Shown: positions 1 to 10,476, numbered from the stretch's first letter. The stretch: DNA of 64,000 nucleotides from Sphingomonadales bacterium (GCA_016720115.1 JADJXT010000002.1:434001-498000), one strand, 5' to 3'. Numbers and translations: made by a program. Notes: a model not told the origin generated them from the sequence alone.

Positions 1-162
1 GCGGCAGCCATAAGCGGACAGTTCATCCAACGCAGCTTCGAGCGGTTGGCGACCATGGCCGCGAACGCTGGCGCGTTTGATGACAACCGGGTGACGCACA
101 GCGCCACGCAGTTCAAGCTTTGCCGGAGCTACTTTTCGATAAGCGGACGTTGCCAGACCCAT
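1..162 (-). CDS. PilZ-domain protein, N-terminal fragment
   Basis: Only the first 54 codons are in the window; the gene runs off the left edge. The start is the ATG at 162, bounded by an in-frame TAG 33 nt upstream and preceded by a GGGGAACAGGG purine stretch usable as a ribosome binding site. The peptide contains RGAVRHPVVIKRASVRGHGR followed by LDELSAYGC, which resembles the PilZ pattern (an arginine-rich N-terminal motif, then a D/N-x-S-x-x-G-type motif) that binds cyclic di-GMP. Single-domain PilZ proteins of this type are common in sphingomonads and act as small c-di-GMP receptors. The family call rests on a short fragment. Confidence 0.6.
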   Translation of the reverse strand, partial: MGLATSAYRKVAPAKLELRGAVRHPVVIKRASVRGHGRQPLEAALDELSAYGCR

Positions 163-228
163 ACCCTGTTCCCCACAGATCGAAATCTAACGGAACAAGG
201 TCAACGAATGGTAAATGCAAATACCCGC

Positions 229-1629
229 TCAGTCCCCCGTCAGGATGCGGTCGACAAGCTGCTTCACCGTCGGCACGAAGCCATTGGAATAAAAGGGATC
301 GCGCCCGAATTCATAGGCGGCATGCCCTGCAAACATCAGGTTTTCATCGATCGGTTCGCCATGCGCGATATTCTGCAGCGCCTTCTGGATGCAGAAACTG
401 CGCGGGTCGGCGAGGCGTCCGGTCGAGTTATTGTCATGGTCTTTCCACGACGAAAAACCGCAATGCGACAGGCAGCCCATGCAATCGGCCTGATCCTTGC
501 GGATCACCGCGCCTTCATCCGGTTTCACGAAGATGACGGTGTTGTCGGGCGTCTTCAGTGCCATCGTAAACCCGCGCGCATCCCATTCGCGGGCCCGTTG
601 CAGATCATGCGGCGTCACCCAGAAATTCTTGCCGCGCACTCCAACGTCGAGCGTCGTGGTATGGTCGCCCGCCTGTTCGGTCGAATAGGGAATTTGCCGC
701 TCTGACCGCCCTTGCAATTCGCGCAGGAACGGATTGATCACCGCGCTTGAATAGAAACCGGTAGGCGAGAATTTGTGCAGCAGCACACCGCCTTCGGGAA
801 TCTTGGTCAGATGGTCTTTCCACGCCTGCGGGATCGGGCTTTCCTGCGTCAGCAGCGGGCGGGTACCATATTGGAAGGCGATTTGGCCAAGTTCGGGATT
901 GTCGATCCAATGTTCCCAGTCGCGCAGATACCAGACGCCGCCTGCCATAACGATCGGCAGTTCGTCAGGAATGCCTTCTGCGCGCATGGTATCGCGCAGC
1001 GCCTTGACGCGCGGATAAGGATCTTCGGGCTTGGTCGGGTCTTCGGCGTTGGAAAGCCCGTTATGCCCACCCGCAAGCCAGGGATCTTCATAGACCACCG
1101 CACCCAGCCATTCGGGAACCTTGCTATAGGCGCGCTTCCACAGCGCTCGGAAGGCGCGCGCGGAGCTGATGATCGGAAGGTAATAGACGCCATATTGCGC
1201 CGCGATTTCGGAAAGCTTGTAGGGCATCCCTGCACCGCAGGTCACGCCTGTTACCAGCCCCTTGGTCTTTTCGAGGACGCCGTGCAGGATGCGCTGGGCG
1301 CCGCCCATTTCCCACAACACGTTGATGTTGATGGCACCGCCGGGTGCAATGTCATAGGCGCGCTTCACTTGGGCGATGCCACCGCGAATGCCATATTCGA
1401 CCAGCTCTTCATGGCGCTCGGCACGGGTCTTTCCGTGAAAAACCTGTGGTATCATGTCGCCATTGTCATCATAGCTGTCAGCGTTCACCGCAGATACGGT
1501 GCCAATGCCACCAGCGGCGGCCCAGGCGCCCGAACTTGCATGATTGGTAACCGCGACACCCTTGCCGCCTTCGACAAGCGGCCAGACTTCGCGGCCACCA
1601 TATATAATGGGCTTCAGACCCTTGAACAC
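229..1629 (-). CDS. Nitronate monooxygenase-family flavoprotein
   Basis: The 466-aa protein resembles the 2-nitropropane dioxygenase/nitronate monooxygenase TIM-barrel family, FMN enzymes that oxidise alkyl nitronates. Visible family-like segments are GIGTVSAVN near the N terminus, INVLWEMGGAQ, GVTCGAGMP and IVMAGGVWY. It is longer than the classic ~330-aa enzymes. The extra C-terminal part carries a cysteine cluster (CMGCLSHCGF), seen in a divergent NMO subgroup. The start is a GTG at 1629 with AGGGG nine bases upstream. The substrate cannot be stated: nitronate is the family reaction, but this long subgroup is poorly characterised. It stands alone, on the same strand as the downstream PilZ gene. 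Confidence 0.8.
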   Translation of the reverse strand: MFKGLKPIIYGGREVWPLVEGGKGVAVTNHASSGAWAAAGGIGTVSAVNADSYDDNGDMIPQVFHGKTRAERHEELVEYGIRGGIAQVKRAYDIAPGGAININVLWEMGGAQRILHGVLEKTKGLVTGVTCGAGMPYKLSEIAAQYGVYYLPIISSARAFRALWKRAYSKVPEWLGAVVYEDPWLAGGHNGLSNAEDPTKPEDPYPRVKALRDTMRAEGIPDELPIVMAGGVWYLRDWEHWIDNPELGQIAFQYGTRPLLTQESPIPQAWKDHLTKIPEGGVLLHKFSPTGFYSSAVINPFLRELQGRSERQIPYSTEQAGDHTTTLDVGVRGKNFWVTPHDLQRAREWDARGFTMALKTPDNTVIFVKPDEGAVIRKDQADCMGCLSHCGFSSWKDHDNNSTGRLADPRSFCIQKALQNIAHGEPIDENLMFAGHAAYEFGRDPFYSNGFVPTVKQLVDRILTGD

Positions 1630-1700
1630 TCAAACTACCCCTAATCTGCCTGCGCCAACCGGCGCATCTTCCCCAATGCCAGATTCGCTAGACGAATGCC

Positions 1701-2864
1701 TCAATCTTGTCGCGCAAAATCGGCGCGGCGCATCGTCGCGCCATAAAGTTGCTGGTAACGCGTGAGCATTTCCGCCTCACCATATTCGGCAAGCGCACGG
1801 GCATAATTGGCATGGGCCAGCTCGGTGCGCAATTCGACGCTGCTGCCAATGTCGCGCAGCGCCGCAGCAAATCCATCCTCGTCATCGCGATTGACAATGA
1901 AACGGCGGTTTTCGCGCGATACCATCGCCGCCACATCGCCGACATTGGTTGCCACCACGGGGCGCGCCGCCGCCATCGCCTCGACCAGCGAGATCGGATA
2001 TTGCTCGCTGTCAGACGACAGCGCGAAAATATCGAACAGCCCCACAAAGCGCGCCGGATCCTTCAGGAAGCCCGGCATCATCATCCGGTCCGCAATGCCG
2101 ACCCGCTGTGCCTCCGCCAGTATCGCTGCACGTTCCGGCCCCTCCCCCGCTATCGCCAGCCGGAAATTGGGCCCAGCCGCGGCCACCGCCCGCACCAGCC
2201 GGGGCAGGTTCTTGACCGCACGCAGCCCGGCAATCGTGCCCACCACAATCTCGCCATCGCGCTTCACATAGCCGGGAAAGGCCCCGCGCTGCGGCTTTTT
2301 TTGATAGCGGGCGATGTCCACGCCGTTGGGAAAGCGGCAGATTTTCTCGACCGGCTGGTGCCAGGTCTGTCGGGCGATCTTCTCCAGCGTCAGCGAGGGA
2401 ACCACCAGCGCCGCCGAACGCTGCAACGCGATGGTGCGGAACCAGTTGCGTTTCCAGTTGAGCTTTTCCCACTCATCCTCGTTGAAGCCGTCTTCGTGGT
2501 GGATCAGCGGCGGCAGCCCCATCGTCGCGCCCAGCAGCGTGCGCGCCATCACCCCGTCCATCGCCCCCCAATTATAGCTGAGCACCAAATGGAATTTTTT
2601 CATATAGCGGGCAAGCCTGCGGTAGCGCCCCATGCCCGGCCGCCCGTACAGCGCAGGGGCTGCATCGCCGGGAAATTCGACTTCGATTTTGCGATCGATC
2701 GCCTCGCGCGCACCCAGCGCATCGGGCACGGCGGACAGGACGGTGTGCACCGCCTTGCCCCCGAAATGGTTCATCAACCTCACCGCCCGCGCCTCCTTCC
2801 CGCCAAGGTCGAAGCTGCTGAAAAGATGGAGGATGCGAACAGGTTTCATAGCGCGAGGGTCCAT
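1701..2864 (-). CDS. GT4-type glycosyltransferase
   Basis: This 387-aa cytosolic protein has the two-Rossmann GT-B layout. The N terminus reads RILHLFSSFDLGGKEARAV (the glycine-rich acceptor loop). The C-terminal nucleotide-sugar domain shows VGTIAGLRAVKNLPRLVRAV, LAIAGEGPER and the signature DIFALSSDSEQYPISLVEAM (E-x7-E-like). Family members transfer a sugar from a nucleotide donor to a lipid or polysaccharide acceptor; the acceptor is unknown here. The conserved N terminus could begin at MKPVR (2849) rather than 2864, and neither has a clear ribosome binding site. It is a single gene between the nitronate monooxygenase and a LysR gene. Confidence 0.88.
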   Translation of the reverse strand: MDPRAMKPVRILHLFSSFDLGGKEARAVRLMNHFGGKAVHTVLSAVPDALGAREAIDRKIEVEFPGDAAPALYGRPGMGRYRRLARYMKKFHLVLSYNWGAMDGVMARTLLGATMGLPPLIHHEDGFNEDEWEKLNWKRNWFRTIALQRSAALVVPSLTLEKIARQTWHQPVEKICRFPNGVDIARYQKKPQRGAFPGYVKRDGEIVVGTIAGLRAVKNLPRLVRAVAAAGPNFRLAIAGEGPERAAILAEAQRVGIADRMMMPGFLKDPARFVGLFDIFALSSDSEQYPISLVEAMAAARPVVATNVGDVAAMVSRENRRFIVNRDDEDGFAAALRDIGSSVELRTELAHANYARALAEYGEAEMLTRYQQLYGATMRRADFARQD

Positions 2865-2942
2865 AAATCAGGCTTTGCGAATTGTCGCCCCTTTCCTGTC
2901 TGGAACGATAAAGTGACACAGCTTACCGAAAAAAAGGGGGGC

Positions 2943-3866
2943 TTACGCCGCGTCGGCTATCCGATATCGCGCTTCGGTTTCGGCGACGGATTGACGGATG
3001 AACTCGCCGATATGATCGAGCAGCGCGCGGATGTGCGGTTGCTGGCGCGCGGCGGCGCTGGTTACCAGCCAGCCGGGGGTGGTGAGTTCGGGGATCGGCG
3101 GGAAGAGGCGGACAAGGCTGCTGTGCGTATCGCCGATCAGGCAGGGTATCACCGCCGCGCCCATCCCCGCGCGCACGGCGGAAATCACGGCGGAGAGCGT
3201 GTTGGCACGGTGGACGATCTGCAGGTCGGGGCCGAGCGCGGTGACCCAGCGGTCGATCTGCCCGACGCCCGGGCCGGCAAAGCTGATGAACGGGAAGCGG
3301 GCCAGCCCTTGATGGCTGTTGGGCATGCCCAGCTCGCCTGCCATTTTACGATGGACATAGACGCTTTCGTGCAGTTCGACCACGCGGCGGATGACAAGGC
3401 TTTCGTCCTGCGGCGGGTTGCCGAAGCGGACAGCTATATCCGCCTCCCCGCGCGCGATATCGAGAGCGCGATCGTCGACGATGATCTCCGCCACCACTGC
3501 GGGGTGTTTGGCGCGGAAAGCGGCGATCGCAGGCATCAACCAGACATTGGCGGCGGATTCGACAGTGGTGAGGCGCACCGTGCCGCTGAGGCGGCGCCCT
3601 TCGGCAGCGACGCTATTCTGCAGCGCCTCGACCTCGCGCTCGACCGCTTCGGCATGCGGCAGCATCGCCTGTCCGCGCACCGAGAGTGTGTAGCCGCTGG
3701 GGCTGCGCACAAAGAGCGGGGTGCCGAGGCCTTCTTCCAGCATGGTGATGCGGCGCGATACCGTTGCCTGCGCAACCTTCAGGCTGCGCCCTGCGGCGAG
3801 CGTGCTGCCCGTGCGCGCGACGGCGAGGAAGAAGCGCAGGTCGTTCCAATCGAACATGCCGGTCAT
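2943..3866 (-). CDS. LysR-family transcriptional regulator
   Basis: The N-terminal winged helix-turn-helix (FDWNDLRFFLAVARTGSTLA ... VSRRITMLEEGLG) and the C-terminal type 2 periplasmic-binding-like effector domain are typical of LysR regulators of about 300 aa. The start is uncertain: MTGMFDW at 3866, MFDW at 3857 or an upstream ATG at 3884, none with a good ribosome binding site. It is transcribed away from a small hydrophobic ORF at 4011. LysR proteins usually regulate a divergent neighbour, so that small gene or an unlinked target is possible. The effector is unknown. Confidence 0.88.
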   Translation of the reverse strand: MTGMFDWNDLRFFLAVARTGSTLAAGRSLKVAQATVSRRITMLEEGLGTPLFVRSPSGYTLSVRGQAMLPHAEAVEREVEALQNSVAAEGRRLSGTVRLTTVESAANVWLMPAIAAFRAKHPAVVAEIIVDDRALDIARGEADIAVRFGNPPQDESLVIRRVVELHESVYVHRKMAGELGMPNSHQGLARFPFISFAGPGVGQIDRWVTALGPDLQIVHRANTLSAVISAVRAGMGAAVIPCLIGDTHSSLVRLFPPIPELTTPGWLVTSAAARQQPHIRALLDHIGEFIRQSVAETEARYRIADAA

Positions 3867-4010
3867 ATAGCATGGGTTATCCATTTTTGAATAACCGTTC
3901 GCCGAAAGAAATGCTCACACCCGGCAAAGCAGGGGCGTATTCAGGGTTCATCAGGAACACACCCTCTCCCCCCAAACTTCCTGAAGAACAAGAGCATAAA
4001 GGAAAAGACA

Positions 4011-4127
4011 ATGACTTATGATTACCGCCTGCGCTCCGCCGTTGCCGCCGTTTTTGCGACTGCATCGACCTTCCTCTTCGCGCTGACGACCATCACCGGG
4101 CAAGCCGGACTGGCCGGATCGCTTTGA
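4011..4127 (+). CDS. Small single-membrane-segment protein, 38 aa
   Basis: ATG at 4011 is preceded by AAGGAAAAG at good spacing and the frame runs 38 codons to TGA. The product is MTYDYRLRS followed by a continuous alanine/phenylalanine-rich hydrophobic stretch (residues ~10-32) and a short polar end, consistent with one membrane-spanning helix or an uncleaved signal. A strong hairpin lies 50 bp after the stop (4178-4197). The good ribosome binding site, clean length and following terminator argue for a real small gene. No function is recognised. It is divergent from the LysR gene. Confidence 0.55.
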   Translation: MTYDYRLRSAVAAVFATASTFLFALTTITGQAGLAGSL

Positions 4128-4177
4128 GCGAACGACGCATAATACAGCCCCTTTCCGCTCCCCGAAAAAGGGATGAG

Positions 4178-4202
4178 CCCGGCAAGCGATTGCCGGGTTC
4201 CT
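4178..4202 (+). terminator. Hairpin terminator after the 38-aa ORF
   Basis: CCCGGCAA-GCGA-TTGCCGGG forms a perfect 8-bp stem with a 4-nt loop, followed by the T-rich TTCCTTCTTT. It would end transcription of the small ORF and insulate the downstream M23 peptidase gene. Confidence 0.6.
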
Positions 4203-4350
4203 TCTTTGCAACATCGCCCAACGCCATATTTACACTCTTCACCGCAGGTAACGCCGGTGGGCGCCAGTCTTAATTTGACTTTAACCCTGTCCCGTTACTA
4301 ACCGTTCGGCAACAAGCCCGGCTGGAGCTTGAAGGGGAACAAGGGTCGTA

Positions 4351-5928
4351 GTGTTCGGCAAGAAAGAAACTGGTTTTGCCGCGGTCGGCAACGGCGGTGA
4401 GGTGGTAATTGCTGACGCGATGGTTCAACCCTTGCGCAGCCTGCCTCTGCCCGACTGGCGTGAAAAGCTCGCCCGCGTGGATTGGGTTCCCGATCTGGGC
4501 GAGGATATCGGCTCGCTGCGCTGGTTCCGTGGCCTTGCCACCCTGACACTGCTGACCGTTGGCGCGTTGTCGCTGGTTCCGGAATTCGGGCCGGTCTATG
4601 GTGCGCAGGCGCCGATGCCATCGGGCGCGCAACTCGAAGAGGCGCGCGCACAGATGATCATGCCGCTCGCTTATGGCAGCGATACAGGACGGCGCATGGC
4701 CGCAAATGATAGCGTGCGCGCGCTTGCCGTCAGCCCCGAACGCCCGCGTATCGAACTTGCCGCCACGCTGGGCCGAGGCGACAGCTTTGCCCGCGTGCTG
4801 CAACGCGCCGGGGTCGGCAGCGGCGATATCGACCGCGTGCTGGGCCTGGTCAGCGGTGCTACCCGGCTGGCCGATATCGAGCCCGGCACACCGGTCGAGA
4901 TCATACTCGGACGGCGCACCTCGAAAAACAGCGCAAGGCCGCTCGAAAAGCTCGATTTCCGTGCCCGTTTCGACCTGCGCCTCGCCGTCAACCGCACAGA
5001 AAGCGGCGCGCTTTCGCTCGATCGCCAGCCGATCATGGTGGATACCACGCCGCTGCGCATTCGCGGCGTTGTGGGGCAAAGCCTGTATCGCTCGGCCCGT
5101 GCGGCAGGCGCTCCGGCAGAATCGGTGCAGAATTTCCTGAAGATCATCGCCGGTCACGCGTCGCTGAGCAGCATCGCGGCCGATGACGAGTTCGACCTGA
5201 TCGTCGATTACAAGCGCGCGGCAACCGGCGAAGTGCTGGTCGGCGATCTGCTATATGCCGGCATCGATCGTGGCGGAAAGCCGCGTATCCAGATGCTCAA
5301 ATGGGCCAATGGCGACAGCAGCCAATGGTTCGAAGCCTCGGGTGTCGGCGAATCGCGGGGACAATTGAGCCGCCCGGTCAACGGCGGGGTCAGTTCGGGC
5401 TTTGGCATGCGCCGCCACCCTATCCTTGGCTATAAACGGATGCACAGCGGGCTCGATTTCAAGGCGGGCTATGGCGCGCCGATCTTTGCCGCGACCAACG
5501 GCGTCGTCGCTTATGCCGGGCGCAAGGGCGGCTATGGCAATTTCGTGCAGCTCAACCATGGCGGCGGCATCGCCACCGGCTATGCGCATATGAGCCGGAT
5601 CGCAGCCTCGCCGGGGCAGCGCGTGCGGCAAGGTCAGATCATCGGCTATGTCGGATCGACCGGCCTTTCGACCGGCCCGCATCTGCATTACGAACTCTAT
5701 CGCGATGGACGCCCGGTCAATCCGCTGTCGATCACCTTCACCCAGCGCGCGCAGCTTTCCGGCGGCGATCTCTCGCGCTTCAAGGGTGAGTTGGCACGGT
5801 TGAAGGCGGTAAAACCCGGTGCCGCCCTCGCCCCTACGCCTGCCGCATCGCGCCGCAACGAAACACCAGAGCGCGAGATCGACCGGATTTCGGCGGCGAA
5901 GGTGGGTCCAGGCGGAAGCGCGCTGTAA
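4351..5928 (+). CDS. M23-family murein endopeptidase, membrane-anchored
   Basis: The 525-aa protein starts at GTG 4351 with GGGGAACAAGG upstream. After ~55 cytosolic residues there is one membrane segment (LATLTLLTVGALSLVPEF), then a periplasmic linker domain. The C-terminal LytM/M23 zinc peptidase domain has the metal ligands in RMHSGLDF (H-x3-D) and GPHLHYE (HLH), plus the GYAHM histidine. M23 enzymes cut peptide cross-links in peptidoglycan; all catalytic residues look present, so it should be active rather than an EnvC/NlpD-type activator. It is probably a single-gene unit, since a repeat and hemB follow. Confidence 0.9.
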   Translation: MFGKKETGFAAVGNGGEVVIADAMVQPLRSLPLPDWREKLARVDWVPDLGEDIGSLRWFRGLATLTLLTVGALSLVPEFGPVYGAQAPMPSGAQLEEARAQMIMPLAYGSDTGRRMAANDSVRALAVSPERPRIELAATLGRGDSFARVLQRAGVGSGDIDRVLGLVSGATRLADIEPGTPVEIILGRRTSKNSARPLEKLDFRARFDLRLAVNRTESGALSLDRQPIMVDTTPLRIRGVVGQSLYRSARAAGAPAESVQNFLKIIAGHASLSSIAADDEFDLIVDYKRAATGEVLVGDLLYAGIDRGGKPRIQMLKWANGDSSQWFEASGVGESRGQLSRPVNGGVSSGFGMRRHPILGYKRMHSGLDFKAGYGAPIFAATNGVVAYAGRKGGYGNFVQLNHGGGIATGYAHMSRIAASPGQRVRQGQIIGYVGSTGLSTGPHLHYELYRDGRPVNPLSITFTQRAQLSGGDLSRFKGELARLKAVKPGAALAPTPAASRRNETPEREIDRISAAKVGPGGSAL

Positions 5929-5937
5929 AGCATCCGT

Positions 5938-6020
5938 CACCCCGGCGCAGGCCGGGGCCGCTGGCGGTTTGCCCAACACCGAATGAATAAACCTCTCGCG
6001 ACCCCGGCCTGCGCCGGGTG
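5938..6020. repeat. Inverted repeat of the CCCCGGC(G)CAGGCCGGGG type
   Basis: Two near-identical arms, 5938-5957 and 6001-6020, are reverse complements (one C longer on the left) separated by ~43 bp. Each arm is itself GC palindromic. It lies between the M23 peptidase stop and hemB. The same kind of element recurs at 29524-29613. It is likely a dispersed palindromic repeat that can fold as a large cruciform or terminator. Confidence 0.75.
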
Positions 6021-6053
6021 TCGGTGGTTGAGATGCGGCAAAGGCTCGTCTAA

Positions 6054-7058
<1,005 letters not shown>

Positions 7059-7072
7059 AATCACCTACCGCC

Positions 7073-7642
7073 ATGCCCGCATTCCGCCTCGAAACCCCTC
7101 GCCTCATTTTACGCGCATGGCGGGAGGAGGATATTGATCCGTTCCACGCCATCTGTTCCGACCCCGTCGTCATGGAAACGCTGGGCCCGCCGCTGAGCCG
7201 TTCCGAAACCGCAGCGCTGGTGGCGCGGATGTACCGGATGCAGGAGGAGGAAGGCTATTGCTTTTGGGCGATGGAGCGCAAGGAAGACCACCGCCTTATC
7301 GGCTGGTGCGGGATCATCCGCGGGCGACCGGGCACCTCGATCGAAGGCAAGCCCGAGGCGGGCTGGCGCATGGCGCCTTCGGCCTGGGGCAAGGGCTATG
7401 TGACCGAAGCGGCGATGGCGTCGGTGCAATGGGCGTTCGACAATCTGCCCGACGATGCCGTGTGGGCGATCACCAACACCGATAACCGCCGCAGCCGCGC
7501 GGTGATGGAACGGATCGGGATGGCCTATGATCCCGCGCTCGATTTCGATCATCCGCAAGTGCCCGCCAATAGCCCATTGCTAAGGCATGTTACCTATCGC
7601 ATGGATCGCGAGAAATGGGTGGGGAATCGGACGAGCGGATGA
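7073..7642 (+). CDS. GNAT-family N-acetyltransferase (RimJ/RimL type)
   Basis: The 189-aa protein begins FRLETPRLILRAWREEDI, the standard start of RimL-like acetyltransferases, and has the acetyl-CoA loop region around GWRMAPSAWGKGYVTEAAM. It transfers an acetyl group from acetyl-CoA to an amine; the substrate is not predictable. It lies 14 bp after hemB, and its stop overlaps the next start (ATGA at 7639). Confidence 0.9.
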   Translation: MPAFRLETPRLILRAWREEDIDPFHAICSDPVVMETLGPPLSRSETAALVARMYRMQEEEGYCFWAMERKEDHRLIGWCGIIRGRPGTSIEGKPEAGWRMAPSAWGKGYVTEAAMASVQWAFDNLPDDAVWAITNTDNRRSRAVMERIGMAYDPALDFDHPQVPANSPLLRHVTYRMDREKWVGNRTSG

Positions 7643-9888
7643 GCGATACGGCAGGCGGCCTTTTGCGCGGACGGGCGCTGTTCGTCCTCACCATCTTCAC
7701 CGGCAGCTTCCTGCTCTTCCTTGTCCAGCCGATGGTAGCGCGCATGGCGCTGCCGAAACTGGGCGGTGCACCTGCTGTGTGGAACAGTGCGATGCTCGTC
7801 TATCAGGCGCTGCTGCTTGCGGGCTATGCCTATGCCCACCGGCTGTCGCGTGAGGCACCCAGGCGGCAGGCCAGCGTGCATCTCGGCGTGCTGTTGCTTG
7901 CGACCTTGTGGCTTCCCATTGGGCTGGCAAGCTTCGCCATTCCAGCCGATGGCTCCCCCATTTTCTGGGTTCCATGGTTGCTGCTCGCCTCGATAGGGCC
8001 GCTTTTCTTTGCGGTCGCGGCGCAGGCGCCGTTGATGCAACGCTGGTTCGGCCTCGCAGGCAATGCGGGCGAGCCCTATGCGCTCTACGCAGCCTCCAAC
8101 CTTGGCAGTTTCGGCGGTCTCATTGCCTATCCGATACTGGTCGAACCCAACCTGCCGACAACCGCGCAAACATGGCTGTGGAGCGGGTTGTATGCCCTGC
8201 TGTTGCTGCTGGTACTGGTCTGCGCGCGGGCGATCTGGGCGGGCAGGAACGAAGCAGTCACAACCGCCAGCCAAAGTGCGCCGCCGATCAGCTGGCGGCA
8301 ACGGCTTTACTGGATCGCGCTGGCGGCTGTGCCATCGGGGCTGATGCTGTCGACCACCTCGCACCTCACAACCGACCTGATGGCGATGCCACTGATCTGG
8401 GTGATCCCGCTGGGGCTCTACCTGCTCAGCTTCTCGGTCGCATTTGCCGACAACCGCTTCCTAGCCAATGTGATGACCCGGATTGCGCCTGCCGTGTTGC
8501 TGGTTGGCGGCGCATCGACTTTCCTGCTGTGGGGAACGGCGGTATTCACCGGCCTTGGGGTGAGCCTGACCATGTTGTTCGTGCTTGCCGTCGCGCTGCA
8601 TGGCGAGATGTACCGGACAAGGCCTGATGCCTCGCGCCTCACCGAATTCTATCTGATGATGTCAGTTGGCGGGGTGATTGGCGGGCTGTTCTGCGCGATT
8701 GTCGCGCCTTTGCTGTTCAACTGGACATGGGAACATCCCATCCTGCTGGTCGCCGCCGCGCTGTTATTGCCGCAGGTACGGCTGTTTTCGCTGGGTGAGG
8801 AGGAGACGTTCGGCAAGACAGGCTGGACGGGGATCACCCTGATCCTCGCGCTCGCTGCGGCTGGCATCGGACTTTATGTCGGCAAGACCATGGCCCTTGA
8901 AACCAGCCATTTCAGGACTGCGCTGATTGCCGTGATTCTGATTGCGGGGGTTATCGTGGCCGGGCGCCGCGTCGCTTTGGCGATCGTTCTGGTCGGCGCG
9001 ATGCTCGCCAATGGCGGCTGGGCCAATGCCGAATTAAGTGCGAATGGCTCACGGCTGCGCAGCTATTTCGGCACCTACACGATCAATCAGAGCGACGATG
9101 CAACCGTCCGCTGGCTCAGCCACGGCACGACAATGCACGGCATGCAGTTGATGAACCAGCCGACTTTGCCGATCAGCTATTATGGCAGCAATTCGGGCGT
9201 CGGCATCGCATCGCGGCGTGCGGAGGAGCTGTTCGGGCGGGGCGCAACCATCGGCGTGGTAGGCCTCGGCACCGGCACGCTCGCCTGTTACCGCAAGCCC
9301 GGGCAAGACTGGCATTATTTCGAAATCGACCCGTTGATGGTGGAGATTGCGCGCGACCGGAAGATTTTCAGCTTCCTTGAAAAATGCGCACCCGAAACGA
9401 AGATGCACCTTGGCGATGCGCGGCTGACGCTGGCCGAACAACCGGCAGGCACATTCGATCTGCTTGCCATCGACGCCTTTTCATCGGACTCGATCCCGCT
9501 GCATCTGCTGACCAGAGAGGCGTTCGAGGTTTATCGCCGCGCGCTGAAGCCCAATGGCATCCTGCTCGTCCATATCTCCAACCGCTATATCGACCTCAAC
9601 CCCGTGGTTGCGGCCGAGGCAGAGGCGGGAAACTGGGCGGCGGCGCTGCGTTTCGACAGCCCGCCCCAGGGCGTGGTCAATCAGGGCATGCGTCCCTCAC
9701 AATGGATCGCGATGAGCCCTGATGCAGGCAGGCTCGCCCAACTGACCGGTTTCGTTTACGACAAGCGCCCGGCCTATTATTATCCAGACCGCTGGATAAA
9801 GCTGAAGCCGCCTCGCGCCGACAATCGCTGGACCGACGATTACGCCTCGGTCTTACCCTATGTCTCTTTCTGGAAGATAATCAGATGA
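7639..9888 (+). CDS. Multi-pass membrane protein fused to a spermidine synthase-like domain
   Basis: The start chosen is the ATG at 7639, in ATGA overlap with the GNAT stop, giving 749 aa. The N-terminal ~430 residues hold many hydrophobic segments of the MFS-like type that precede such synthases. The C-terminal part is a Rossmann methyltransferase/aminopropyltransferase fold with IGVVGLGTGTLACY (cofactor loop), FDLLAIDAFSSDSIPLHLLT and GILLVHISNRY. Fused membrane/spermidine-synthase proteins are common in proteobacteria, but their reaction is unproven, so polyamine synthesis is only a family inference. Overlaps of 4 nt on both sides indicate translational coupling. Confidence 0.85.
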   Translation: MSDTAGGLLRGRALFVLTIFTGSFLLFLVQPMVARMALPKLGGAPAVWNSAMLVYQALLLAGYAYAHRLSREAPRRQASVHLGVLLLATLWLPIGLASFAIPADGSPIFWVPWLLLASIGPLFFAVAAQAPLMQRWFGLAGNAGEPYALYAASNLGSFGGLIAYPILVEPNLPTTAQTWLWSGLYALLLLLVLVCARAIWAGRNEAVTTASQSAPPISWRQRLYWIALAAVPSGLMLSTTSHLTTDLMAMPLIWVIPLGLYLLSFSVAFADNRFLANVMTRIAPAVLLVGGASTFLLWGTAVFTGLGVSLTMLFVLAVALHGEMYRTRPDASRLTEFYLMMSVGGVIGGLFCAIVAPLLFNWTWEHPILLVAAALLLPQVRLFSLGEEETFGKTGWTGITLILALAAAGIGLYVGKTMALETSHFRTALIAVILIAGVIVAGRRVALAIVLVGAMLANGGWANAELSANGSRLRSYFGTYTINQSDDATVRWLSHGTTMHGMQLMNQPTLPISYYGSNSGVGIASRRAEELFGRGATIGVVGLGTGTLACYRKPGQDWHYFEIDPLMVEIARDRKIFSFLEKCAPETKMHLGDARLTLAEQPAGTFDLLAIDAFSSDSIPLHLLTREAFEVYRRALKPNGILLVHISNRYIDLNPVVAAEAEAGNWAAALRFDSPPQGVVNQGMRPSQWIAMSPDAGRLAQLTGFVYDKRPAYYYPDRWIKLKPPRADNRWTDDYASVLPYVSFWKIIR

Positions 9889-10460
9889 TCCACCGCCCTG
9901 ACGTTTCGATAATCCCGATCCACGGCAAGACGCCGCAAATCCACGACAGCGCCTTCATCGCGCCCGGTTGCCGGATCATCGGCGATGTCACCATCGGGCC
10001 GGAAGCGAGCATCTGGTACAATTGCGTGCTGCGCGCCGATGTCAGCCGCATCGTGATAGGCGCACGGACCAACATTCAGGATGGCAGCGTTGTCCATTGT
10101 GACGGTCCAAAGCCGGGAGAGCCCGAATGCCCGACGCTGATCGGTGACGATGTGCTGATCGGCCATATGGCGATGGTGCATGGCTGCACGATCAGGGACC
10201 GCGGCTTCATCGGCCTTGGCGCGATCATCATGAACGGCTGCACGGTGGAGGAAGACGGGATGCTGGGCGCGGGCGCGCTGCTGCCCGAGGGCAAGACGAT
10301 CGGGCCGAAGGAGCTGTGGGTCGGCCGCCCGGCCAAGCTGATCCGCGAACTGCCCGAGCCCGCCCTGATCGGCATGCGGATGGGTGTGGCGCACTATGTC
10401 GAAAACGGCAAGGCGCACGCCCGCGCGCTTGCCGACCATCACACCGATGCCGCTGGTTGA
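9885..10460 (+). CDS. Gamma-class carbonic anhydrase-like protein
   Basis: The 191-aa left-handed beta-helix protein has hexapeptide repeats (for example DVTIGPEASIWYNCVLRADV) and the histidine motifs NIQDGSVVHCD, LIGHMAMVHGC typical of the zinc ligands in gamma carbonic anhydrases (the YrdA/PaaY group). It may hydrate CO2, though many family members have weak or unknown activity. Its ATG overlaps the stop of the membrane synthase (ATGA), so it is translationally coupled to it. Confidence 0.9.
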   Translation: MIHRPDVSIIPIHGKTPQIHDSAFIAPGCRIIGDVTIGPEASIWYNCVLRADVSRIVIGARTNIQDGSVVHCDGPKPGEPECPTLIGDDVLIGHMAMVHGCTIRDRGFIGLGAIIMNGCTVEEDGMLGAGALLPEGKTIGPKELWVGRPAKLIRELPEPALIGMRMGVAHYVENGKAHARALADHHTDAAG

Positions 10461-10476
10461 GGGTCAGGAGGAACTT

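Noticed and set aside
1707..3890. A 727-aa open frame on the + strand.
   Set aside because: It is the antisense shadow of the glycosyltransferase and LysR genes; no family-like sequence or ribosome binding site.
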